Assembly: GCA_031973235.1 (NCBI GenBank)
Contig: DALYDM010000011.1
Location: 1 to 18,940 of the forward strand
Length of the DNA stretch: 18,940 nucleotides
DNA from: JAGOQQ01 sp031973235
GTDB taxonomy: Bacteria > Patescibacteriota > Minisyncoccia > Phycocordibacterales > UBA9973
Reading direction: 5' to 3'
Shown here piece by piece: positions 13,461-18,940 of this stretch. The first letter of the stretch is position 1. Each line of letters opens with the position of its first letter. Under the pieces are notes generated by a model that searched no databases, was not told the DNA's origin, and saw only the letters and a program-made list of their open reading frames with translations. A program made the position numbers and the translations under genes.

Positions 13461-14120
13461 ATGAACATGTATACAGATGTAGAAAGTTTGAAAAAAGCAC
13501 TTGAGGTAAATGGATTTACCTCAGTGAAGTTTCCTGGTGGAGGTGGAAACATGCGTCAGCATTCATCAATAGGTTTATTGTGGAATGTGGTTAGAATAAA
13601 GAATAATCGAAGTGTGATTGCACTGCTCGTGCTTCCCTTCAGACATATTTCTCCAAACGAGAGAATTACCCATTTTTCTGAAATTGAAACTCTTGGTGAG
13701 ACACCAAAAGATACTGTCCGTCGAGAAATTTTTGAAGAATCAGGAATCTTGATTGGGACTGATATGTTCCAAGAATGCTGCAAAATTGAAATTCCAGTTG
13801 GTGATACACGACTTCAAAAATATTCTTTTTCTGCGAAAACTTCATTTGGCCACTATGAGTATGTTGAAGTAACAAAAAATGAAGTTGAGCTTGGGTGTGG
13901 TAGTCCGATTGTGGTTGAATTAAAAACACTTATCGATTTTTTAATTCCTATGACTGACAACACAAGCACATACAACAAAGTCTCGCTCCGCCGTGCACTA
14001 GAGAAAAAGATTTTATTCTCACAGTTTACGAATGCTGTATCAAAATGGTATGGACAACTTCTCCGCAAATTGCCAGTAGAAGAAACAATAATAAATAAGT
14101 TTAAATTTCTTACCCTGTAA
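13461..14120 (+). CDS. Nudix hydrolase-like protein
   Basis: 219 residues. The segment around 74-96 matches the Nudix box: E80, R88-E89, E92-E93 and G95 (GETPKDTVRREIFEESGI), so the metal-binding glutamates are present; the first glycine of the G-x5-E-x7-RE-x2-EE-x-G pattern is replaced by Glu. Family members hydrolyse nucleoside diphosphates linked to another moiety; the substrate cannot be told. The region after about 150 (LKTLIDFLIPMTDNTS onwards) is helical-looking and not part of a minimal Nudix fold, so there may be a C-terminal extension. Its consensus promoter and immediate terminator make it a single-gene unit. Confidence 0.82.
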   Translation: MNMYTDVESLKKALEVNGFTSVKFPGGGGNMRQHSSIGLLWNVVRIKNNRSVIALLVLPFRHISPNERITHFSEIETLGETPKDTVRREIFEESGILIGTDMFQECCKIEIPVGDTRLQKYSFSAKTSFGHYEYVEVTKNEVELGCGSPIVVELKTLIDFLIPMTDNTSTYNKVSLRRALEKKILFSQFTNAVSKWYGQLLRKLPVEETIINKFKFLTL

Positions 14121-14134
14121 TACGTTACAGGGTA
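14111..14134 (+). terminator. Terminator of the Nudix gene
   Basis: TACCCTGTAA TACG TTACAGGGTA, a 10-bp perfect stem followed by TTTATT. The stop codon lies in the left arm, and the -35 box of the next gene begins 5 nt beyond. Confidence 0.87.
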
Positions 14135-14138
14135 TTTA

Positions 14139-14167
14139 TTGACATAATCAAAAATATGTGATATTCT
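14139..14167 (+). promoter_or_regulatory. Promoter of the 14195 gene
   Basis: -35 TTGACA (14139-14144), 17-nt spacer, -10 TATTCT (14162-14167). The predicted start is about 20 nt before the ATG. Confidence 0.75.
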
Positions 14168-14194
14168 GATTGAAACCAAATTCACAAAAGAAAA

Positions 14195-14701
14195 ATGAAA
14201 AAAATCTTGATTGCAGTATTTGCAGGAATGATGTTTTCAACATCAATGTATGCACAAAAGAAAATCACTGTATACAATTCTGTTGCGTACCCGGACAATT
14301 CCGGTGACAGACTCCACAAAGTTGCAAATGATTTTGCAACACGGGTTGGTGGCCTCCTCAAAGAAGAATTCCCGATGAGGATTGACTCCACTTCACTTCT
14401 TGTAAAAATGGAGTGCTATAACGATACAATTAAGTTGTCATACAGTGTCACCTTGGTTGAATGTGATACAAATGATGCACACTACTACTTCGACAGAAGA
14501 GGAGCGCTAAGTAAAGATGTTCGCCCGTATGTGGCTGGCATTGATGCTGAAACAAGGTGCTATGAACAGTCACTTGTGGTCGCCCGAGCCTTCAAGAAAA
14601 AATACAACGCAATAGTATTTGATGCGTATGTGGATGTAAATGTAAAGTGTGGAGGATACACATATGCTTTGTCAGAATATTTTCTTGCAGCAAAAAGATA
14701 A
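14195..14701 (+). CDS. Secreted cysteine-containing protein of unknown function
   Basis: 168 residues with a signal peptide MKKILIAVFAGMMFSTSMYA, likely cut after A20 before QKK. The mature part has four cysteines (C74, C90, C122, C152), an even number that would suit two disulfides outside the cell. No membrane segment remains after cleavage, and no family is recognised. Its signal peptide strongly resembles that of the 12210 product (both MKKIL...A-Q), so both probably use the same export route. It has a near-consensus promoter and its own terminator. Confidence 0.78.
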   Translation: MKKILIAVFAGMMFSTSMYAQKKITVYNSVAYPDNSGDRLHKVANDFATRVGGLLKEEFPMRIDSTSLLVKMECYNDTIKLSYSVTLVECDTNDAHYYFDRRGALSKDVRPYVAGIDAETRCYEQSLVVARAFKKKYNAIVFDAYVDVNVKCGGYTYALSEYFLAAKR

Positions 14702-14706
14702 ACATA

Positions 14707-14736
14707 ATACCCAGCCAAAATTTTTTGGTTGGGTAT
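14707..14736 (+). terminator. Terminator after the 14195 gene
   Basis: ATACCCAGCCAAAA / TTTTGGTTGGGTAT, 14 pairs including one G-T position that pairs only in plus-strand RNA, followed by TTCT. It begins 5 nt after the stop codon. Confidence 0.85.
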
Positions 14737-14853
14737 TTCTAATGTATAAATGAATTTTTATATCCAATACTTCTTCCTGATCGCTTTTAATTTTCTGATA
14801 CACAAGAGTTTATTATTTAAACCATTATTCTGTTTGTTCAATAAATTATAATT
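14737..14853. other. Intergenic region between convergent genes
   Basis: About 117 nt of AT-rich sequence between the terminator at 14736 and the minus-strand wHTH gene stop at 14854. I see no second clear terminator for the minus-strand gene and no coding frame. Confidence 0.4.
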
Positions 14854-15675
14854 CTATTTATAGAACAAAAAGTATCCCATCAGTTTCTTTCGGAGTGTTT
14901 CGGCTTTTTTCTTGTTTCGTTCGATAACGACTTTTGAGCGCCGTATTCGCTCGAGTATTTCTTTTAGTTCTGTCTCCACAGACGGCTCCCATGTGCTGTA
15001 TTTTTTATATATCTCGTCGATTGCTTTTGTTGTTGTGTTGTCTATTACTGTATTAAATATGTAATCACCAATAACAGTAAGTCCAGTGTTTGCTGATAAT
15101 GTTGTTTTTTCTTGGTATGCAATTTCGGGTCCATACTTTTTGTGACGACGAGTTGTTTCTAAATCTAGCCTTGTTTTGTTCCCTACAACATAATAAGTTT
15201 TTACTTTGTTTTGCTGCGTCCATTTATATAACTCTGTTTGAAGATCTGATCGAAACAGAGACCAGAATTCATGATAACTATAAAAAAGCACTGGTTCATT
15301 GAGTTGTTTCGCAACCATATAAAAATAGTGCATCCAAAGAAGATTGAGATCATGAATAGATTTAAACTTAAATACCATACTATCTCCTTCTGATAAGGAG
15401 AGGATTTGTTCAGACACTTTTGCATTGTAGTTTTTTTGGACATCCGCCACGAATGATTCAAGACGGTTTATCCATACAGTATTTAAAAGCACACTTTTCT
15501 TGTGTTTGGTTACAACCTCGCCATGTAAAAGTTCACGAAGTGCTTTATAAAATCCTTGTTTTGAGACATTGAGTTCCTCCTGAGTCTTTTCTAGAAGAGA
15601 TAGACTATCAAGTGGCCCCCTAGAAAGAAGTGAAACAATAACCTCGTTTATTTTTGATTTTGAGGATAAAAGCAT
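14854..15675 (-). CDS. Winged-helix regulator-like protein
   Basis: 273 residues. The N-terminus (about 8-68) has a winged-helix pattern: INEVIVSLLSRGPLDSLSLLEKTQ, then ELNVSKQGFYKALRELLHGEVV as the recognition helix and wing. The middle and C-terminal part (about 95-235; YYVVGNKTRLDLETTRRHKK, TGLTVIGDYIFNTVID) resembles the effector half of TrmB-type regulators in general layout, but I cannot confirm it. The tail (240-273) is very basic and helical. The ATG at 15673-15675 has a TAGAAT -10 box just 6 nt upstream, suggesting a leaderless mRNA. It is divergent from the methyltransferase gene across a region with AGTAT repeats, so it may regulate itself and that neighbour (inference). Confidence 0.65.
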   Translation of the reverse strand: MLLSSKSKINEVIVSLLSRGPLDSLSLLEKTQEELNVSKQGFYKALRELLHGEVVTKHKKSVLLNTVWINRLESFVADVQKNYNAKVSEQILSLSEGDSMVFKFKSIHDLNLLWMHYFYMVAKQLNEPVLFYSYHEFWSLFRSDLQTELYKWTQQNKVKTYYVVGNKTRLDLETTRRHKKYGPEIAYQEKTTLSANTGLTVIGDYIFNTVIDNTTTKAIDEIYKKYSTWEPSVETELKEILERIRRSKVVIERNKKKAETLRKKLMGYFLFYK

Positions 15676-15681
15676 GATTGT

Positions 15682-15765
15682 ATTCTAACTGAAAGTAAAC
15701 TAAAAGTATACTAGAGTAGTATTTTATCCAATATTTATGACTATACGTCAATAGTATTCTATACT
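15682..15765. promoter_or_regulatory. Divergent promoter region with AGTAT/ATACT boxes
   Basis: Between the wHTH gene (-) and the methyltransferase gene (+) lie the palindromes AGTATACT (15705-15712) and AGTAT-TCT-ATACT (15753-15765) and a single AGTAT (15718-15722). TAGAAT (minus strand, 15682-15687) is a likely -10 box for the wHTH gene. The boxes could be operators for the wHTH protein, but they also look like -10 elements. Confidence 0.45.
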
Positions 15766-15805
15766 CTTCTCAGAAATATAAGATGTCACTTAAAAAATTA
15801 AAAAT

Positions 15806-16477
15806 ATGGAACTCAACAAGCAGTACAACAACATTGCAAATAATTTTGCAAAAGCATCAGGAGGAATGAATATGAAGTCTGTGATCGCTTTTAATTCTGC
15901 ACTAGATCGAATAATCACACAAAATATCACAAATGCGCTTGATTTTGGTTGCGGATTTGGAGACTTAATTATATCTCTTAAAGATCGGAACATCATTTGT
16001 GCAGGAGTCGACATTTCTTTGGAGATGGTAATGCTTTCAAATCAGAATACAGGTGCAGATATCCGCTGTGAAGACTTCGCTGAAACAACTTTTGAGGATG
16101 CTTCGTTTGACCTTATTGCTTCAAAATGGGCAATGCAAACCTCTGAGGAGATTGATCCGATTTACAGAGAGGCGCAGAGGTTACTCAAAAAAGATGGCTA
16201 TCTCGTGTTTCTTGTTGTGCATCCTCTTAGACAGTTTTTAGAAAAGAAAAAGTCAGGTAAAGATTATTTTAAAAAGGAGATTGTCGATTCAGTTATATTT
16301 GATGGAGCAATTACTGTGTACGAGCCATCACATACCCTTAAAGAATATCTTAGTGAGACTTTTCTATCACTTTTTAGATTGGAATGTATTGATGAAGGTT
16401 CAGAATTTCCTGCCGCAGAACAAATTGGAGGTGATATCTATCCAACATACCTAATAATCACGGCACAGAAAAAGTAA
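15806..16477 (+). CDS. Class I SAM-dependent methyltransferase
   Basis: 223 residues, Methyltransf_11-like. Motif I ALDFGCGFGD (44-53) binds the cofactor; the acidic end of the second strand is D69 in GVDIS; CEDF (88-91) and FDLIASKWAMQ (101-111) are the later Rossmann motifs; LKKDGYLVFLVVHP (127-140) is the fifth-strand region. Residues after about 180 may shape the substrate pocket. The substrate cannot be assigned; small-molecule targets are common for this subfamily. It is convergent with cca and shares its terminator. Confidence 0.9.
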   Translation: MELNKQYNNIANNFAKASGGMNMKSVIAFNSALDRIITQNITNALDFGCGFGDLIISLKDRNIICAGVDISLEMVMLSNQNTGADIRCEDFAETTFEDASFDLIASKWAMQTSEEIDPIYREAQRLLKKDGYLVFLVVHPLRQFLEKKKSGKDYFKKEIVDSVIFDGAITVYEPSHTLKEYLSETFLSLFRLECIDEGSEFPAAEQIGGDIYPTYLIITAQKK

Positions 16478-16487
16478 TTCAAGAACC

Positions 16488-16519
16488 AAAAGCCATCCTT
16501 AAATTTAAGGATGGCTTTT
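16488..16519. terminator. Shared terminator of the methyltransferase gene and cca
   Basis: A perfect 16-bp palindrome centred at 16503/16504: AAAAGCCATCCTTAAA and its complement. A/T tracts at both ends allow termination in both directions. It lies 10 nt from the methyltransferase stop and 9 nt from the cca stop. Confidence 0.88.
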
Positions 16520-16528
16520 AAATTTCTC

Positions 16529-18010
16529 TTACACTTTATGTTTCTTTCTTATCTCTGCAAGTTCCACTTCCTCTACTTCTTCTTTCTTCTCTTTCCCCTT
16601 CTCACCGAGTTCTTTGAGTGCCTTATCATCAAGTATGTTGAGTTCGAGTGTGCGAGATTTGAGGTATTCAGAATTGTTTTTTGTGTCGTCTTCTAAACAT
16701 TCATCAAGCAGAGCGTGGAGAATCCAACCCATTTTAGGTCCTGGCTTGATGCCGAGTTCTTTGATAAGTACTTCCCCATTAATTTTCAGCATTCCCACAG
16801 ATGTTGGTGCGCGAAGCGCTTCTTCGATCATTGCATGATACTTGCGCAGTCTGTATGAAGTTTCATTTTTCTTCATCCCTACTCTGTCACATTCACGTAC
16901 TTCCATCAAATCCCAAATATTTTCTCGGCCAACATTCACGATTGTTCTACGCACAGCAGAAAGTGTGATTTGTTTTGTATCTGAGAAAAACATATGATAG
17001 CGGACAAATTTCACGACGAGCTCGGTGATATCTTTTGGAAATTTCATTCGCTCAAGAATCTTTCTTGTCATATGTGCACCCACGACTTCGTGTCCAAAAA
17101 ACGTGTACTTCCCTGCTCCTCCAGCTTTTGTACCATCCCATCTGCGAGTACGAGGCTTACCAATATCATGAAACAACGCAGAAAGACGAATCGAAAGAGG
17201 AAGATTCTTCTCTGATGCATGCCCAAGTGCATGAAGCATGTGTTCAAATACATCATATATGTGCTCACCTTTTTGCTCACAACCCACACCCTCTTCAAGT
17301 TCTGGGATTATATGTGACAACAGGCCAAGTTTTTGTAATAGTCCGATTCCAGCAACTGGATTGTCTGACATGATTATTTTTTCAAACTCATCGCGAATTC
17401 TCTCAGATGAAACATTTTTTATGAGATCTTTGTTTTGTGAAATTGCAGAAAGAGTTTCTCCGTCGATTGCAAAACCAAGCTGTGTGGAAAAACGAATTGC
17501 ACGAGCCATCCGAAGCGCGTCTTCTTGGAATCTCTCGTTTGCCTCGCCGACTGTGCGCACCACTCTGTCCTTTATATCGGACAACCCTCCCCACTCATCT
17601 ATAATATGTCCTTTATAAAGGTCATAGGCAAGTGCATTCATAGTAAAGTCACGTCTTTTAAGATCCTCACTTAGAGTTTGAGCAAATTTTACTTCATCTG
17701 GATGGCGATTGTCTGAATATCCTGATTCTGTGCGGTATGGAGTGATTTCAAGAATTACAGAAGGCGTTGTTTCATATTCGAAAACAACCGCAACTGTTCC
17801 AAAGGTGTTTTCATATACAGTTTTGGGAAACAATCCGATGATTTGTTCTGGTGTGGCATTTGTGGTGAGGTCCCAGTCTTTTGGCTCGCGCCCTATGACT
17901 AAGTCTCGAACACACCCTCCGACAATGAAACATTCAAAACCCGCATCATGAAGTACTTTTAGTGCGTTTTTGACGTAATCAGGTATTTTGTTGTGATCAA
18001 GAGTGGTCAT
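16529..18010 (-). CDS. cca: CCA tRNA nucleotidyltransferase with HD domain
   Basis: Adds or repairs the 3' CCA of tRNAs. 493 residues. The class II nucleotidyltransferase head has FIVGGCVRD (28-36) and the metal-binding DWD (D45, D47), then RRDFTMNALAYD (119-130) and ARAIRFSTQLGF (169-180) of the poly(A)-polymerase/CCA family. An HD phosphohydrolase-type domain follows with LFHDIGKP (H281, D282) and FGHEVVGAHM. The C-terminal 30 residues are highly charged. The ATG at 18008-18010 lies 16 nt after tRNA-Gly, whose gene lacks CCA; they are probably on one transcript, with the mRNA released by tRNA processing. The family also includes poly(A) polymerases, but the context favours CCA addition. Confidence 0.95.
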   Translation of the reverse strand: MTTLDHNKIPDYVKNALKVLHDAGFECFIVGGCVRDLVIGREPKDWDLTTNATPEQIIGLFPKTVYENTFGTVAVVFEYETTPSVILEITPYRTESGYSDNRHPDEVKFAQTLSEDLKRRDFTMNALAYDLYKGHIIDEWGGLSDIKDRVVRTVGEANERFQEDALRMARAIRFSTQLGFAIDGETLSAISQNKDLIKNVSSERIRDEFEKIIMSDNPVAGIGLLQKLGLLSHIIPELEEGVGCEQKGEHIYDVFEHMLHALGHASEKNLPLSIRLSALFHDIGKPRTRRWDGTKAGGAGKYTFFGHEVVGAHMTRKILERMKFPKDITELVVKFVRYHMFFSDTKQITLSAVRRTIVNVGRENIWDLMEVRECDRVGMKKNETSYRLRKYHAMIEEALRAPTSVGMLKINGEVLIKELGIKPGPKMGWILHALLDECLEDDTKNNSEYLKSRTLELNILDDKALKELGEKGKEKKEEVEEVELAEIRKKHKV

Positions 18011-18026
18011 TCGTTTGAATGATATG

Positions 18027-18097
18027 TGCGGCTACCGGGAATCGAACCCGAATCTCATCCTTGGCAAGGACGTGTTCTACCACTAAACCATAGCCGC
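18027..18097 (-). tRNA. tRNA-Gly(GCC)
   Basis: Full cloverleaf on the minus strand: acceptor GCGGCTA / TAGCCGC, anticodon stem CGTCC / GGATG with loop TTGCCAA (anticodon GCC), T arm CGGGTTCGATTCCCG. The discriminator base is A, which is unusual for bacterial tRNA-Gly. CCA is not encoded. It lies 6 nt after the stop codon of the upstream gene and 16 nt before cca. Confidence 0.95.
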
Positions 18098-18103
18098 TTA
18101 TCG

Positions 18104-18766
18104 TTATTTATTACTATACATCTTAAAAGCTAGCTTTATCCAAATAAACAACTTTCTTTTAAGTGCTGTACTCGATATTATAGTAGTTCCGACCCCAAAT
18201 TGCAATTTCCTTTTGGTTTCCCTTCCTTGAATTACTTGAGTTTTATAAAATTGTGAATTGTCGAGATTGAGTTCCTTTGACCATCTATCGATACACATTT
18301 TTTCGTCTAAATCTGGGTATAGGTGAAGAAAAATCCGCACCTTTGCTCGATCAATTCCGAAATATTTCGACAAAAAGTGAATAAATACTCTGTGTACCTC
18401 AAAGTCTGAGTTTGCAATTCTTAATGCTGGTCTGCTTGCCTTTTCTCCTTCCCCAACGTAAAGCATCAATCCTGCATGAAACAGCGGCTCATTTTTGTAT
18501 ACCTCAAACTCCTTTACTGCTTCTTCTTCAGCGAGTCCATAATTAAATGCAAACTTCACCCTTCGCACCATGTTCAACCTCTTCATTTTTTCGTGCCCAA
18601 GTGCTCGCTGTTTCTGCGAGTTTTTCTCTGAAATTTCTTTTGCCCACTCCTCACCTCTGAACCACTTAGAAAGAGTCCCTTTTGATATCTTGAGCTCCTT
18701 CATTATTTCACGGTATGATTTTCCTTGCTTTCTAAGGTCTATGGCAATTTGTCTATCTCGTCGCAT
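18104..18766 (-). CDS. HTH protein with LAGLIDADG-like core
   Basis: 220 residues from the ATG at 18764-18766. The N-terminal helix-turn-helix (about 5-40: IAIDLRKQGKSYREIMKELK and ISKGTLSKWFRG) is of the resolvase/transposase type. After a basic linker, GLMLYVGEGEK (about 98-108) and the following ALRIANSDFEVHRVFIHFL resemble the LAGLIDADG fold of homing-endonuclease-like proteins; the acidic catalytic position is a Glu here. Such HTH-LAGLIDADG-like genes are common in Patescibacteria; activity is not established. An in-frame GTG at 18784 would lie inside the promoter, so the ATG is preferred. tRNA-Gly follows 6 nt after the stop. A regulator role is the alternative. Confidence 0.72.
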   Translation of the reverse strand: MRRDRQIAIDLRKQGKSYREIMKELKISKGTLSKWFRGEEWAKEISEKNSQKQRALGHEKMKRLNMVRRVKFAFNYGLAEEEAVKEFEVYKNEPLFHAGLMLYVGEGEKASRPALRIANSDFEVHRVFIHFLSKYFGIDRAKVRIFLHLYPDLDEKMCIDRWSKELNLDNSQFYKTQVIQGRETKRKLQFGVGTTIISSTALKRKLFIWIKLAFKMYSNK

Positions 18767-18774
18767 ACTGTATA

Positions 18775-18804
18775 AGTATAACACAGTGGTTCATTTCCTT
18801 ACAA
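18775..18804 (-). promoter_or_regulatory. Promoter of the HTH / tRNA-Gly / cca unit
   Basis: Minus-strand -35 TTGTAA (18799-18804), then -10 TATACT (18775-18780, 18-nt spacer) or TTATAC (18776-18781, 17-nt spacer). The -10 is 8 nt before the ATG at 18766, so the mRNA is essentially leaderless. Confidence 0.6.
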
Positions 18805-18815
18805 TATAAGGATAT

Positions 18816-18843
18816 TTGCTATTTTCCAATAACAGTGTATAGT
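18816..18843 (+). promoter_or_regulatory. Promoter of tRNA-Arg
   Basis: -35 TTGCTA (18816-18821), 16-nt spacer, -10 TATAGT (18838-18843). The predicted start is about 29 nt before the tRNA. Confidence 0.55.
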
Positions 18844-18878
18844 TATTGTGCTGTTCAGTTAAACAGTAAAGCTTAGAT

Positions 18879-18940
18879 GCATCCGTGGTGAAATGGATAT
18901 CACAACGGTCTTCGGAACCGTTATTGGGGGTTCGAATCCC
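18879..18940 (+). tRNA. tRNA-Arg(TCG), cut by the window end
   Basis: 5' acceptor strand GCATCCG, D arm GTGA...TCAC, anticodon stem ACGGT / ACCGT with loop CTTCGGA (anticodon TCG, reading CGA), T arm GGGGG TTCGAAT CCC. The last T-stem bases and the 3' acceptor strand lie beyond the window. Confidence 0.9.

Noticed and set aside
13556..14185. Minus-strand frames antisense to the Nudix gene
   Set aside because: The plus-strand frame has the Nudix box, a consensus promoter and a terminator at its stop.
18104..18784. GTG start at 18784 for the HTH gene
   Set aside because: The added codons coincide with the -10 box TATACT, so they would lie upstream of the transcription start.

Overview
The window looks like a piece of a small, AT-rich bacterial genome of the Candidate Phyla Radiation (Patescibacteria, perhaps a Parcubacteria-like lineage). 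This is inferred from the gene content: a single Xer-type recombinase, LabA-like NYN proteins, an HTH protein with a LAGLIDADG-like core, tRNAs without an encoded CCA, very short or absent 5' leaders, and many unrecognised small membrane or secreted proteins. A run of 10 Ns at 387-396 shows a scaffolded, probably metagenomic, assembly. The standard genetic code fits throughout.

Layout. (1) 1-3510 is the most unusual part. On the minus strand lie a gene for an RAMP/phage-like protein (2788-3450, with a near-consensus promoter), an 850-base stretch with no gene, and an XPD/DinG-type iron-sulfur helicase (139-1931, split by the assembly gap so that its C-terminus lies in another frame). The gene-free stretch holds six hairpins, and a seventh lies just beyond the helicase. 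They share fixed boundaries (AAT before, CC after) but have different, fully compensated stems, and AGAAC boxes lie around them. After both genes the same 9-mer sits exactly 7 nt past the stop codon. I treat this as a candidate undescribed locus of helicase, RAMP-like protein and hairpin array.

(2) 3560-7900 is an RNA-metabolism block on the minus strand: rpsO, two LabA-like NYN putative nucleases, and pnp. The rpsO-pnp neighbourhood is classical; here two NYN genes sit between them. The pnp leader carries a long hairpin, and a 92-base structured palindrome lies between rpsO and the NYN genes. (3) 8050-10730 holds a Xer recombinase (+), three small membrane proteins and a degenerate response-regulator receiver (-).

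(4) 10820-14700 is a run of separately terminated plus-strand genes: exonuclease III, a membrane protein, two secreted proteins with similar signal peptides, an unknown acidic protein and a Nudix protein. (5) 14850-18940 holds a winged-helix regulator divergent from a methyltransferase; then, on the minus strand, an HTH/LAGLIDADG-like gene, tRNA-Gly(GCC) and cca, packed as one probable transcript. A tRNA-Arg(TCG) is cut by the window end.

Most genes are followed at once by a symmetrical hairpin terminator, so transcription units are short. Several genes (rpsO, xer, xth, the wHTH gene, the HTH gene) have their -10 box only 6-9 nt before the ATG, which suggests leaderless mRNAs.
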